From Flavobacteriales bacterium 33_180_T64 (lineage in GTDB: Bacteria > Bacteroidota > Bacteroidia > Flavobacteriales > Flavobacteriaceae), in the NCBI GenBank assembly GCA_002162685.1, contig MAAQ01000016.1, positions 1 to 64,000 of the forward strand: a DNA stretch of 64,000 nt, written 5' to 3'. The notes below the pieces were generated by a model that worked only from the letters and a program-made list of their open reading frames with translations, was not told the DNA's origin and made no database searches. This document shows, piece by piece, positions 8,667-18,446 of the stretch; position 1 is the first letter of the stretch; each line of letters opens with the position of its first letter. The translations under genes and the position numbers were made by a program.

Positions 8667-9176
8667 TTAGAATCCTAATTCTTTCTTTACGTCAGCTAAA
8701 AGGTCTTTTCCATCAGCTACAATTACACCGCCACCTTGTGTCGAGTCTAATACATATTGGAACCCTTGTGTTTTTGCAACTTTATCGATAGCAGCTTTAG
8801 CTTTTTCAAAAATTGGCTTTAATAAAGCAGCTTCTTTTTTGCTTAAATCGTCTTGCGCTTGTGCTTGGTATTGACGAAGACTTTGTTCCATTTGTTGTAC
8901 TTCTTGAGCACGTTTAGTGTTTTGCTCTTCAGTTTTAGATTCTGCTTCAGCTCTGTACTGAGCTACTTTATTTTGAAGTTCTGTCACCATAGTTTTATAG
9001 TCAGCATCGTAAGTTTTAGATAACTTTTCGATTTCAGCTTGAGCCAATTTCATTTCAGGCATAGCTTGAACTAACTCTGTAGTGTTTATATGTGCTACTT
9101 TACTTTGTGCTGTTGCAAGGCTAGTAGTACCAACAAATAGTATCGCTGCGAATAATAGGGTTTTCAAGTGTTTCAT
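8667..9176 (-). CDS. OmpH/Skp family periplasmic chaperone
   Basis: A 169-residue protein with a signal peptide (cleavage at ATAQ), then the conserved VAHINTTELVQAMPEM start and a long alpha-helical tentacle segment rich in Ala, Gln, Glu and Lys (about 55-125). Skp-like trimers hold unfolded outer-membrane proteins in the periplasm for the Bam machinery. It is the second of two ompH paralogues downstream of bamA on the same strand, the standard arrangement in this family. Confidence 0.9.
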   Translation of the reverse strand: MKHLKTLLFAAILFVGTTSLATAQSKVAHINTTELVQAMPEMKLAQAEIEKLSKTYDADYKTMVTELQNKVAQYRAEAESKTEEQNTKRAQEVQQMEQSLRQYQAQAQDDLSKKEAALLKPIFEKAKAAIDKVAKTQGFQYVLDSTQGGGVIVADGKDLLADVKKELGF

Positions 9177-9208
9177 TTTAAAATTTGTTACGTGTTATAA
9201 TTATTGTT

Positions 9209-10237
9209 TTAGTTATCATTTGGAACAGAATCCTTTGCTTTAGCGTTGGCTTCACGTTCTTCTTTTGCTTTTTTTCTAGCGTCTAATATTTTCTTTTTTC
9301 TTTCTTCAAGAGCCTTTTTTCTAGCCTCGCGATCTTTTATTTTTTGTTGTTTCTTTTCTTCGGCTATTTGCTGAGGCGTTTTTGTTCCTGTAGCAGATTT
9401 AGCTTTAGTAGAATCTGTTTTTTTAGTGTTCTTTTCAGCTGGAGATTTTGTTTTAGTATTAGTACTATCTCTTTTAGCTTTAGCTTTAGCTCTGTCGTCT
9501 AATACTTTTTGACGTTTTTCAGCAGCAGCAGCTTTAAGAGAATCTCGTCTTTTTATTTGTGCTGCTTGACGCTCTGCTATTTGAGCTTCTCTAGCTGTTT
9601 TTTTATCGTCAATTGCTTTTTGACGTTCGTCTAGCTCTTTGTTAACAATAGGAACAACATTTTCTTTTTCTGCTTTTTTACGTTCAGCTCTTGATTTTGC
9701 TTGTGTTCGTTTTGAAGAACGTGTAATACTTCTGATGACTAATTCACTAATATCAAAACGTTGAGCAGAGAATAACATAACTACATCTGCAGATTTATCA
9801 AAAATGAAATCATACTTTTTACCACTAGCAATTTCTTGAACGGCTGCAAAAATTTGATCCTGAATAGGCTGAATTAATTGCTGTTTTTGTACCATTAAAT
9901 CACCATTTGGTCCAAAACGCTTTTGTTGGTAATCAAGTATTTCAGCTTCTTCAAACGAAATATCTTCTAAACGTTCTTCATACAATTCTTTAGTTAAAAG
10001 CACGCTTTCACTATTTAATTGTTTCTTTTTTGAATCTATAACTGTTAGCCTTTTTTCTATTTCTGTTTTCCACTGTTGAATTTTTTTGTCTAACTGTGAA
10101 GAGGCTTCTTGATATTCAGGAACGTTTTGTAATATATATTCAGTATCGATATAGCCTATTCTAACACCACGCTGTGCATTGGAAACAAAGCTCATAAGAC
10201 TAATAATGACCACTAAAAAAAGAACTTTACTTTTCAT
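9209..10237 (-). CDS. OmpH/Skp family protein with a long charged C-terminal extension
   Basis: A 342-residue paralogue of the next gene. Residues 1-170 are a normal Skp-like part (signal peptide, then RIGYIDTEYILQNVPEYQEA and helical arms). After that comes a tail of about 170 residues made almost only of Lys, Arg, Glu, Ala, Asp, Ser and Thr, with repeated KAK, EERKK and DSTK patterns, probably a long helix or disordered segment. Skp proteins are usually about half this length. The tail could reach through the periplasm or bind acidic partners; this is speculative. It lies between bamA and the second ompH. Confidence 0.85.
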   Translation of the reverse strand: MKSKVLFLVVIISLMSFVSNAQRGVRIGYIDTEYILQNVPEYQEASSQLDKKIQQWKTEIEKRLTVIDSKKKQLNSESVLLTKELYEERLEDISFEEAEILDYQQKRFGPNGDLMVQKQQLIQPIQDQIFAAVQEIASGKKYDFIFDKSADVVMLFSAQRFDISELVIRSITRSSKRTQAKSRAERKKAEKENVVPIVNKELDERQKAIDDKKTAREAQIAERQAAQIKRRDSLKAAAAEKRQKVLDDRAKAKAKRDSTNTKTKSPAEKNTKKTDSTKAKSATGTKTPQQIAEEKKQQKIKDREARKKALEERKKKILDARKKAKEEREANAKAKDSVPNDN

Positions 10238-10402
10238 CTGTATTATTTTATTATTTATGATATCTATTATAAACTTTAAAATGACAGACTAAATTACGAT
10301 TCTGTCATTGTGTTTAGTTTTCAAATTAACGAAATATATTCTGAAAAATTTTAACACACACATTAAATCGTCATATTGTTAATAGAAAATATCGTGCCAA
10401 AA

Positions 10403-12949
10403 TTAAAATTGCTGTCCAATAATAAAGTGAGTTTCCAATCCATTCTTAACAGTTTGACCAGGAAGAGCGTCAAAACCATAGCCAAAGTCAATACCTAATA
10501 AACCAAATGCAGGCATAAATATTCTAATACCTGCTCCAGCCGAACGGTTGAGATTAAATGGGTTGTAATCTCTAAAATTATCAAATGATGCTCCTGCTTC
10601 TAAAAATGTCAAAGCGTAAATTTTAGCCTGTGCGCCTAGAGTAATCGGGTAACGTAACTCAAGTGAGAATTTATTGTATATAGATCCACCGTCTTGTGAA
10701 GATAAAGATTGGTTTGGATAACCACGAAGCTGAATCACTTCACGTCCATCTAATGAAAAGTTCCCTAAGCCATCTCCTCCTAAAAAGAAACGCTCAAATG
10801 GAATTACACCTCTATCTTGGTTATAAGCCCCAAGAAAACCAAATTCAACACCAGATTTAAAAACAAGTTTATCATAGACTCGTGTATACCAATCCCCTTT
10901 AAATTTAACTTTATAAAATTCTAACCAGTTAAAACGTTCTTGGTCAATTTCTCCTATTCTTGCAAGATCATCAGCATCTGAAGAATCAAGTGAGTCACGT
11001 TCATCTTTGAGAGCAGTATAGTCTACATCATTAAACAATGAGTATGGTAAAGAAAATTTTGCGCTAATAGAGAAACTAGAACCACCCATTGGGTAAATAG
11101 GATCGGTATAAAGGTTGTTTCTCGTTAAACCAACTGTATAAGACAAGTTGTTTGAATAACCATTACCAAATGTAAATAAACCAGTATTATAGTTTTTTAA
11201 GTTATAATGTTGAAAACTTACAGATTGAGATAACCTAAAGTAATCGTCCGGCTCTTTTAAACGTTTTGAGATTCCTACTGTAAGACCTGTAATGTTAAAT
11301 CGTCTGCCTTTATCAGCTTTTCTAGTTATAGGATCAAATAAAAACTGTCTTGTATGAGATAAAGACGTTGATAATTGTATTGGACGTTTACCTCCTAACC
11401 AAGGTTCTGAAAATGAGAAACTATACGTTTGGAAAAATTGTGATGCTTGCAATCTTAGAGCTAAGCTTTGTCCATCACCAGACGGTATAGGCTTATAGGC
11501 TTCTTTGTTAAAAATGTCTTTAATGGCAAAGTTGTTAAATGATAAACCTAGTGTACCAATAAAACCACCACCACCATAACCACCTTGTAGTTCTATCTGG
11601 CTAGATCCGCGTTCTACAACTTGATACTCAATATCTACAGTTCCATCCTGAGTATTGAAGTTTTTCATGTTTGGTGTTAATTGTTGAGCATCAAAGAAAC
11701 CAAGTTGTCCTAACTCTCTAATGGTTCTAATAACATTACTTTTTCGGTATAATTGACCAGGTTTTGTTCTAAGTTCTCTATAAATAACATGATCATTCGT
11801 TTTGTCATTTCCTGAAATTGATACATTATTGAAGTAAGCAGGTTTACCTTCGGAGATTCTAATTTCCATATCAATCACATTACCATCAGCGCTAATTTCA
11901 ACAGGATTAATTGTAGAAAACAAATAACCACTATCTTGATATAGGTTAGTTAAATCTACAGCATCAGGTTTAGTGTCATCGGCAATCCGTTTACGTAATT
12001 CTACACCATTATAGGTAGAACCTTCATTAATTTTTAAAACAGATTGTAATTGTTGATCTGAGAAAACTGTATTACCTACAAATGTAATTTTACCAAATTT
12101 ATATTGTTCACCTTCTTCTACATTAATAAAAACTGAAATGGTGTTGTTATCTTTATAAACAATAGAATCTGATAGAACTCGAGCATCGCGATATCCACTT
12201 TCTTTGTAAGCATCAACAACACTAATTAGATCTTCTTCAAAATCTTTCTTAATGTATTTTGAACGTTTTAAAACTCGAATAGGATTTTTTTTCTTCGTAT
12301 TTTTCATAGACTTTCTGAGTTTTTTATCAGAAAGTTTATCATTGCCATTAAAGGTTATTTTATCAATTTTTACTTTTTCACCTTTATCTATGTAAACTAA
12401 CATGTTTACTCTACTTTTTTCTATAGAATCGTTAGTGACTTCTTTAGTGCTTACGGTAACTTTAGTATTTAAAAAACCTTGCTTCTTATATTTGTTCGTG
12501 ATGTAGTTCCGTGTAGTAGTTACTAGATTTTCGGTAACTTTTACTCCGGTAGAAAGATTATTGTCCTTTTTAAGTTGGTCAATTTTTCCTTTTTTAACAC
12601 CTTCAATTGTAATTTCACTTAACTCTGGTAAATCAGTTAGATTAATCTCTAAGTAAGCTTTATCACCATCCGTTTTTTCTAAATAAACATCGATACTGCT
12701 AAATAAGTTTGAATCCCATAGTTTTTTTATGGCATTACTAATTTGTTCACCTGGAATAATGATTTCATCTCCAATTTTTAATCTTGAAAACGAAATAACA
12801 GTTGTAGGATTAAAGTTTGTATTACCAGTAACTTTAATCTCTTCTAAAATGTATCGTTTCCCTTGATTGAAATCTGATTGTTGCGCAGTTACTAAATTAT
12901 AAGCAATAAAAATAAATGCTATTAGTAGTGACTTGATATGTGTTTTCAA
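10403..12949 (-). CDS. bamA: Outer membrane protein assembly factor BamA (Omp85)
   Basis: A large Omp85 protein: signal peptide, a series of POTRA domains (about residues 30-430, for example LEEIKVTGNTNFNP and KIDKITFNGN), and a C-terminal 16-strand barrel that includes the family RGY motif (IQLRGYPNQS) and ends in Phe (IIGQQF). It inserts beta-barrel proteins into the outer membrane. There is no ATG at the N-terminus. The TTG at 12949 gives MKTHIKSLLIAFIFIAYNLV as a clean signal peptide (848 residues) 11 bp after the uppS stop. An upstream TTG at 12988 (861 residues) would overlap uppS. I prefer 12949. Confidence 0.93.
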   Translation of the reverse strand: MKTHIKSLLIAFIFIAYNLVTAQQSDFNQGKRYILEEIKVTGNTNFNPTTVISFSRLKIGDEIIIPGEQISNAIKKLWDSNLFSSIDVYLEKTDGDKAYLEINLTDLPELSEITIEGVKKGKIDQLKKDNNLSTGVKVTENLVTTTRNYITNKYKKQGFLNTKVTVSTKEVTNDSIEKSRVNMLVYIDKGEKVKIDKITFNGNDKLSDKKLRKSMKNTKKKNPIRVLKRSKYIKKDFEEDLISVVDAYKESGYRDARVLSDSIVYKDNNTISVFINVEEGEQYKFGKITFVGNTVFSDQQLQSVLKINEGSTYNGVELRKRIADDTKPDAVDLTNLYQDSGYLFSTINPVEISADGNVIDMEIRISEGKPAYFNNVSISGNDKTNDHVIYRELRTKPGQLYRKSNVIRTIRELGQLGFFDAQQLTPNMKNFNTQDGTVDIEYQVVERGSSQIELQGGYGGGGFIGTLGLSFNNFAIKDIFNKEAYKPIPSGDGQSLALRLQASQFFQTYSFSFSEPWLGGKRPIQLSTSLSHTRQFLFDPITRKADKGRRFNITGLTVGISKRLKEPDDYFRLSQSVSFQHYNLKNYNTGLFTFGNGYSNNLSYTVGLTRNNLYTDPIYPMGGSSFSISAKFSLPYSLFNDVDYTALKDERDSLDSSDADDLARIGEIDQERFNWLEFYKVKFKGDWYTRVYDKLVFKSGVEFGFLGAYNQDRGVIPFERFFLGGDGLGNFSLDGREVIQLRGYPNQSLSSQDGGSIYNKFSLELRYPITLGAQAKIYALTFLEAGASFDNFRDYNPFNLNRSAGAGIRIFMPAFGLLGIDFGYGFDALPGQTVKNGLETHFIIGQQF

Positions 12950-12959
12950 AAGTAAGTTG

Positions 12960-13700
12960 TTATCTAAGTTGTTCACTTGTTTTTCCAAATCGTCGTTCTC
13001 TATTTTGATAATTAATCAAAGCTTCATAAAGGTCCTTCTTCTTAAAATCAGGCCAAAGAATATCTGTAAAATATAATTCTGCGTAAGCAATTTGCCATAA
13101 TAAAAAATTGCTTATTCGTTGTTCACCACTGGTTCTTATTAACAAATCAACGTCTGGTAAATCTTGCGTGTAAAGATGCTTATTTATAATTGATTCGTCA
13201 ATGTTTTCTACAGAAATTATATTATTTTTAACTTTATTTGTTAATTCTTTTACAACGTTCACGATCTCTTCTCTTGAACCATAACTAAGGGCAAGAGTGA
13301 GTGTCATACGAGTGTTGTTTTTAGTTTTTTCGATAACTTCTAATAATTCTTGATGTGCTTTTTTGGGTAAATCATTAAGATTTCCAATAGCTAATAATCT
13401 GATGTTATTATCTCGAAGTGTTTTAATTTCTCTCTTTAAGGATTTAACTAAAAGCCTCATTAATGTTTGAACTTCTAGTTTAGGACGTTTCCAGTTTTCT
13501 GTAGAAAAGGCATAAAGTGTTAAGTTTTCAATACCAATTTCGGCACTTGCTTCTACAACATCTCTAACAGATTTAGTTCCGTTTTCATGACCTATAACTC
13601 TAAGCATTCCTTTTTGCTTAGCCCAACGGCCATTGCCATCCATAATGATCGCCACATGACTTGGTAGTTTTTTAGGTTGTATTTGATCTTTTATGTTCAT
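12960..13700 (-). CDS. uppS: Isoprenyl transferase (undecaprenyl diphosphate synthase)
   Basis: A 246-residue cis-prenyltransferase that makes the lipid carrier for peptidoglycan and LPS sugars. Conserved motifs: HVAIIMDGNGRWAKQKG with the catalytic Asp, GHENG, TLYAFSTENWKRP, and near the end DLLIRTSGEQRISNFLLWQ and ELYFTDILWPDF. It sits between DUF6089 (2-bp gap) and bamA in an envelope-biogenesis operon. Confidence 0.97.
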   Translation of the reverse strand: MNIKDQIQPKKLPSHVAIIMDGNGRWAKQKGMLRVIGHENGTKSVRDVVEASAEIGIENLTLYAFSTENWKRPKLEVQTLMRLLVKSLKREIKTLRDNNIRLLAIGNLNDLPKKAHQELLEVIEKTKNNTRMTLTLALSYGSREEIVNVVKELTNKVKNNIISVENIDESIINKHLYTQDLPDVDLLIRTSGEQRISNFLLWQIAYAELYFTDILWPDFKKKDLYEALINYQNRERRFGKTSEQLR

Positions 13701-13702
13701 TT

Positions 13703-14392
13703 TTAAAAATTACAGTAACATGGTCGTTGTCCAAAAGTATAAGTTAACGTAAATCCAGTAAATACATACCAATCGTTACTATTTACATTACCAAAACTAA
13801 AATTTTCTTTAAATGGATCATCAGGAACACTTCCGTCTAATTCATCAGAAAAGGTATAACGAGCTCCAATTTCAAATCCTAAAACAAAATGATCTGCGAT
13901 ATTCGATTTAATTCCAATTATAATTGGAATACCATAAGCCCAGCTATCTGTTCCTTCGCTAGTATATTCACCTGAACTATTAAAATAATAGTTAGGATGT
14001 TTTACAGTTGATATACCAGAATATAAATATGGTGTCACTTGCATTCCACTTTTATGTAAATCAAAATCCCAAAAGGTAAATTCCATACCTGCAGAAATTT
14101 CTAAAAGATTACTGTCAAAAGAATAATTTCTTTCAAGACGTCTTGGGTCATCAGATTTACTGTCTTCTCCAACAAGATCAGAATATAAAATAGAGACTCT
14201 CCATGAATGTCTTGGGCTACGGTTCCATTTTAAAATTAATCCTAAAGCAGAGGCATTTGGCGCAATATAGGTTGTAGAACCTACATCTCCAATAAAATTA
14301 CTTCCACCAGCAAACACACCAACTTCATAAATCTGTGAGTGGCTTGTTTGTAGAAAAAATGTACTCAATAAAAATAAGATTAAATACCTCAT
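13703..14392 (-). CDS. DUF6089 family outer-membrane beta-barrel protein
   Basis: A 229-residue protein with a signal peptide (FLQTSHSQ) and the start IYEVGVFAGGSNFIGDVG, followed by alternating beta-strands and an aromatic C-terminus, typical of a small outer-membrane barrel. Its place between nadK and uppS matches the Flavobacteriaceae DUF6089 gene. Function is unknown; the steady link to bamA suggests a role in outer-membrane building. Confidence 0.8.
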   Translation of the reverse strand: MRYLILFLLSTFFLQTSHSQIYEVGVFAGGSNFIGDVGSTTYIAPNASALGLILKWNRSPRHSWRVSILYSDLVGEDSKSDDPRRLERNYSFDSNLLEISAGMEFTFWDFDLHKSGMQVTPYLYSGISTVKHPNYYFNSSGEYTSEGTDSWAYGIPIIIGIKSNIADHFVLGFEIGARYTFSDELDGSVPDDPFKENFSFGNVNSNDWYVFTGFTLTYTFGQRPCYCNF

Positions 14393-14490
14393 AAATCTTT
14401 AAAAGTTTGCAAATATAATAAATATGAATTGCCTACGGTAATTTGTGGCAAATAGTCTTACAGAAAACAGATTTTATAAGGTTTTATTGC

Positions 14491-15366
14491 TTAATTGCGC
14501 TTGTCTTCTCCCCAAAGCATTTTCTTTCTAAGTGTATCAATAAAGCTTTCATCTAAAAGCTCAACCATTTTAACTTTAAAATTTGCTTTTTTTATGGTGA
14601 TAACTGTAGCGTTTGATAAGGTTACTATTCTTGAATCTAATGACATTAGATATTGACCTTCTCTACCATCAACTTTTAATTCAACAATGGTGTCATCAGG
14701 TATAACAAGTGGTCTTGCATTTAAATTATGAGGAGCAATAGGTGTAAGAGCCAAATTGTTTGCTTCAGGTGTAATAACTGGGCCCCCACAACTTAAAGAG
14801 TAACCAGTTGATCCCGTTGGTGTTGAAATTATAAGTCCGTCAGCCCAATATGATGTTAAATATTCATTATTTAAATGGGTTTCAACAGTAATCATCGATG
14901 TGGTGTTTTTTCGGCTTACTGCGATTTCATTTAAGGCAAAATTAGTAGTTTTTAAGTTTTGGTTTTCAGGATTAGTTTCAACACTTAATAATGTGCGTTC
15001 TGAAGTTTTATAGTTTCCATTTAAAACCTGTACAATAGCAATTTCTATGTCATCGGTTTGTATGGTTGCTAAAAACCCTAATCTACCAGTATTAATTCCA
15101 ACAATTGGGATTGAGAGATCTCTAACATAGGTGATTGCTCTTAATATTGTTCCATCACCACCAACACTAATTAGTAAGTCGTAACTTTTATCTAGTTCAG
15201 AGAATTTTTGAATGGCAGAACTGTTTTTAATTGCCGAATTTAAGTTGTTAAAGAATGTTTCTTCTATGCGAATTGAGACTTTGTTTTTTAAAAGTATGGC
15301 AATGAGGTCCTCAAATGATTTTAAAGATTTCTCTGGATAATACTGACTATAAACGGCTACTTTCAT
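14491..15366 (-). CDS. nadK: NAD kinase
   Basis: A 291-residue cytoplasmic enzyme that phosphorylates NAD to NADP. The diacylglycerol-kinase-like signature VGGDGTILRA, the downstream NTGRLGFLAT and the STPTGSTGYSLSCGGP motif are all present. It follows the CBS gene with a 2-bp gap and heads toward uppS and bamA. Confidence 0.97.
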   Translation of the reverse strand: MKVAVYSQYYPEKSLKSFEDLIAILLKNKVSIRIEETFFNNLNSAIKNSSAIQKFSELDKSYDLLISVGGDGTILRAITYVRDLSIPIVGINTGRLGFLATIQTDDIEIAIVQVLNGNYKTSERTLLSVETNPENQNLKTTNFALNEIAVSRKNTTSMITVETHLNNEYLTSYWADGLIISTPTGSTGYSLSCGGPVITPEANNLALTPIAPHNLNARPLVIPDDTIVELKVDGREGQYLMSLDSRIVTLSNATVITIKKANFKVKMVELLDESFIDTLRKKMLWGEDKRN

Positions 15367-15368
15367 TT

Positions 15369-16025
15369 CTAGATGTCTAAGTATTTTTTAAGATATTCTG
15401 AACGCTCTTTTAAGTTTTCAACATAGGTGTCTTCTTCGTGACCAGAGATAATATTATAGCTATAGCGTCTAAAAGTTTGAATAACATCATTAAGTCCAGT
15501 ATTTCCTATTTTTAATGTAATTTGTACAACATCGCTTTCTATTTTAGAAATAAAAGCGCCTAAAATTTTAGCGTCGTTAGATTCGACAATTTGGCTTATT
15601 TCACTAAATGAATAATCTTGAGTTCCTTTTTCAACGATTAAGATGCCTCCAGGTTCAGCCAAAAAAGGAGTCTCATTAAATAAACTAATGATGTCACCTA
15701 ATTCGTAATATCCTAAATAATTATTTCGTTCATCAAGAACGGGCATGATGTTGCATGAGTTTTGGGCGAAATTTTCAAGTATGTCTAGCCAATTGGTTTT
15801 TGAACGCACAAAAAATCCTTCAATAACATAATTGCAATCAATAATGGCTTTTTCAGATTCAAAACAATGTGCATCAGTCTCAGAAACACAGCCCATATAA
15901 TTTCCATCTTTTTCAATTGGAATATGTGAATAGGTTAACTCATTAAACAAGAGTTGTAGGTCACTTACCTTATCATTTATATTGAGAGGTTTTATATCGT
16001 TTATGATGTATTCTTGTAAAGGCAT
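15369..16025 (-). CDS. CBS domain protein
   Basis: A 218-residue soluble protein with two CBS motifs in the first 125 residues (LTYSHIPIEKDGNYMGCVSE and CNIMPVLDERNNYLGYY) and an ACT-like C-terminal half. CBS pairs bind adenine nucleotides, so it may sense energy state. It is the first gene of the nadK-uppS-bamA run and divergent from pdxJ, an order found in many Flavobacteriaceae. Confidence 0.85.
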   Translation of the reverse strand: MPLQEYIINDIKPLNINDKVSDLQLLFNELTYSHIPIEKDGNYMGCVSETDAHCFESEKAIIDCNYVIEGFFVRSKTNWLDILENFAQNSCNIMPVLDERNNYLGYYELGDIISLFNETPFLAEPGGILIVEKGTQDYSFSEISQIVESNDAKILGAFISKIESDVVQITLKIGNTGLNDVIQTFRRYSYNIISGHEEDTYVENLKERSEYLKKYLDI

Positions 16026-16248
16026 AATAGTTTGAAATTCTATTGCAAATTAATTAAAAATAACCATAAAAAGCATGAACTACTATGAGAACTTATCTTC
16101 ATTTTCCCCTTTTACATATAAAATTATCATTAGGCACTCTAATCTTGTTGTTTTTAAAAGTATAGTGACCTTATGGTTGTAAAAGAAATCCTCATTAGAG
16201 GATAAGCAAAACTTTTCGGTTTAAAATTAAAAGTCAAGATGAGTTCTG

Positions 16249-16256
16249 TACTTTTG
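16249..16256 (+). promoter_or_regulatory. Candidate -7 promoter box for pdxJ
   Basis: TACTTTTG matches the Bacteroidota -7 consensus TAnnTTTG and lies 18 bp before the pdxJ ATG. No clear -33 TTTG partner was seen at the usual distance. Confidence 0.45.
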
Positions 16257-16274
16257 TAATCAAATTGAGAAGTT

Positions 16275-16988
16275 ATGACCAAGTTAAGTGTAAATATTAA
16301 TAAGATAGCAACTTTAAGAAATTCTCGTGGAGGAGACACACCAAACGTTGTTCAGTTTGCTAAAGATGTTCAGCGATTTGGGGCAGAAGGTGTTACAGTA
16401 CATCCAAGGCCAGATGAACGTCATATTCGATATCAAGATACTAGAGATTTAAAACCAGTAGTGTACACAGAGTTTAATGTAGAAGGGAATCCGATTAAGT
16501 CATTCATGGATTTGGTTTTAGAGGTGAAACCTACACAAGTAACATTAGTCCCAGATGCAGTTGATGCTTTAACATCTAACTCAGGTTGGAATACAATTGC
16601 TCACAAAAATTTTTTAACTGAAGTGATTTCAGAATTCAAATCTAACGGTATTCGTACCTCAATTTTTGTAGACCCAATTCTAGAAATGATAGAAGGCGCA
16701 AAAGCGACAGGAGCAGATCGTATAGAATTATATACTGAAAGTTTTGCGCAGCACTATAGTTTAGGAAACGAAAGTGCTATTAAGCCGTTTACTGAAGCTG
16801 CCGAATTAGCGAACCAGATTGGAATCGGTATAAATGCTGGACATGATTTATCACTTGATAATATCAAATTTTTTAAAGATCATGTTCCAGGATTATTAGA
16901 AGTCTCAATTGGTCATGCTTTAGTTTCTGAAAGCTTGTATTTAGGAATTGAGAATGTGGTGCAGATGTATTTGCAACGCTTAAAATAA
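16275..16988 (+). CDS. pdxJ: Pyridoxine 5'-phosphate synthase
   Basis: A 237-residue TIM-barrel enzyme that closes the pyridoxine ring from 1-deoxyxylulose 5-phosphate and amino-acetone phosphate (DXP-dependent vitamin B6 route). Family motifs: LSVNINKIATLRNSRGG at the start, EGVTVHPRPDERHIR, VTLVPD, IELYTESFA, GINAGHDLSLDN and EVSIGHALVSESL. Transcribed divergently from the CBS-nadK operon across a 249-bp gap. Confidence 0.97.
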   Translation: MTKLSVNINKIATLRNSRGGDTPNVVQFAKDVQRFGAEGVTVHPRPDERHIRYQDTRDLKPVVYTEFNVEGNPIKSFMDLVLEVKPTQVTLVPDAVDALTSNSGWNTIAHKNFLTEVISEFKSNGIRTSIFVDPILEMIEGAKATGADRIELYTESFAQHYSLGNESAIKPFTEAAELANQIGIGINAGHDLSLDNIKFFKDHVPGLLEVSIGHALVSESLYLGIENVVQMYLQRLK

Positions 16989-17259
16989 AAGCTTTCAGTG
17001 TTCAAAAACATAGAATTGGAAAACAGAAATTTGAGATTCAACTAATACATAGAAAACACTCAAGTCCAATATCAATTCAGAGAATTGAGCATCAAGGCGA
17101 AGAATAAATGAAGAAAAGCTTCGAGACTAGGAGGACAAAGTTCGACGCGAAGTTTTCGAATTGGTTTTCAGTTGAAAATTGAAAAATTCCTTGGCTTGAT
17201 AGTGTCTTTTTTGGTTCGTTTTTTTGACAATAAAAAAATGAATTTAGAAAATTATAGAT
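16989..17259 (+). other. Non-coding gap between pdxJ and the hydrolase
   Basis: A 271-bp stretch without a supported reading frame. It has a more GC-rich middle (around 17090-17160) and a long-range match between ATCAAGGC near 17092 and CTTGAT near 17196. The end, with TTTTTTGGTTCGTTTTTTTGAC before the next gene, resembles intergenic text I recall from related genomes. No RNA family was recognised. Confidence 0.3.
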
Positions 17260-18033
17260 ATGAAACTACACTCAAAAATAATAGGTCAAGGTCAGCCCTT
17301 CATTATCCTCCACGGATTTATAGGCATGGGTGACAACTGGAAAACCTTAGGTAATAAATTCAGCGACGCTGGTTTCGAAATGCATCTTGTAGACCAACGA
17401 AATCATGGTAGAAGTTTTCATTACGATGAGTTTAATTATGAGGTATTGGCCGAAGATTTAATGGCGTACTATGAAGAGCATCAGCTTGAAAATAGTATTC
17501 TATTAGGGCATTCTATGGGAGGGAAAACAGCAATGTTATTTGCTACTCTATACCCGGAATTGGTGTCAAAATTATTGGTAGCAGATATAAGTCCGCGTTT
17601 TTATCCAGTACATCACGATGCGATATTAGCAGGTTTAAGTGCTTTAGATTTTTCTGAAATAAAAAGTAGAGGTGCAGCAGATGCTTTATTGTCGCAATAT
17701 GTTCAAGAAGTTGGGACACGACTATTTTTACTCAAAAATTTATATTGGATAGAAAAAGGACAGCTCGCATTGCGTATCAATTTAGAAGTTTTAAAAAGAC
17801 ATGTTTCCGAAGTTGGTGAAGCACTTCCAATACATTCAAAGTTTGAAAACCCAACACTATTTCTACGAGGTGATAAGAGTGAATATGTTATGCAAACTGA
17901 TGAACAATTAATCAAGCAGCATTTTCCACTAGCAAACATCGAAACGATTCGTAATGCAGGGCATTGGTTGCATGCTGAAAATCCTAATGATTTTTATGAG
18001 GCTGTGATAAATTTTGTAACTTCAAAATTATAA
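17260..18033 (+). CDS. Alpha/beta-fold hydrolase (YbfF-like esterase)
   Basis: A 257-residue cytoplasmic hydrolase. It shows the oxyanion-hole segment LHGFIGMGDNW, the nucleophile elbow GHSMGGKTA (catalytic Ser), and a late catalytic His in NAGHWLHAENP. The sequence VDQRNHGRSFH is typical of the YbfF/ABHD11 subgroup of acyl esterases. The substrate is unknown. It is followed 12 bp later by a small membrane protein, so the two may be co-transcribed. Confidence 0.88.
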   Translation: MKLHSKIIGQGQPFIILHGFIGMGDNWKTLGNKFSDAGFEMHLVDQRNHGRSFHYDEFNYEVLAEDLMAYYEEHQLENSILLGHSMGGKTAMLFATLYPELVSKLLVADISPRFYPVHHDAILAGLSALDFSEIKSRGAADALLSQYVQEVGTRLFLLKNLYWIEKGQLALRINLEVLKRHVSEVGEALPIHSKFENPTLFLRGDKSEYVMQTDEQLIKQHFPLANIETIRNAGHWLHAENPNDFYEAVINFVTSKL

Positions 18034-18045
18034 ATTTTAGATATT

Positions 18046-18393
18046 ATGAATCTTATTATTAGATTATTACTAACTGCAGGCATTGTAATCATATTAGCTC
18101 ATTTCTTACCAGGTGTTGGACTTCAAAACTATGAATCTGCTATTATAGTTGCAATTGTGTTAGCATTGCTAAATGCTATACTAAAGCCAATACTTATTGT
18201 TTTAACATTTCCTATAACTATTGTTACTTTAGGATTGTTTCTGTTTGTCATTAATGCCTGTGTTGTTTTGTTAGCAGACAAGTTTATTGATGGTTTTGCA
18301 GTTCAAGGTTTTTGGACAGCTTTACTATTTAGTATCCTATTGTCGATTTCACAATCTATTGTCTATTCATTTTTGAAAGAGAAGAAAAAGTAA
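18046..18393 (+). CDS. Small four-helix membrane protein (phage holin 4_2 / DUF360-like)
   Basis: A 115-residue, very hydrophobic protein with about four membrane helices. The middle LLNAILKPILIVLTFPITIV followed by TLGLFLFVINA is the mark of the Phage_holin_4_2 family. Most such proteins are ordinary chromosomal membrane proteins of unknown role and not phage holins. There are no phage genes nearby. Confidence 0.85.
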   Translation: MNLIIRLLLTAGIVIILAHFLPGVGLQNYESAIIVAIVLALLNAILKPILIVLTFPITIVTLGLFLFVINACVVLLADKFIDGFAVQGFWTALLFSILLSISQSIVYSFLKEKKK

Positions 18394-18446
18394 ATCTAGT
18401 TTAGAGTTTTATACTTCAAAACAAAAATTTAATACAGTTGTTCAAA

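Noticed and set aside
18046-18393. Phage holin as a sign of a prophage
   Set aside because: The family name is misleading; no lysis, capsid or tail genes are nearby and the neighbours are housekeeping genes.
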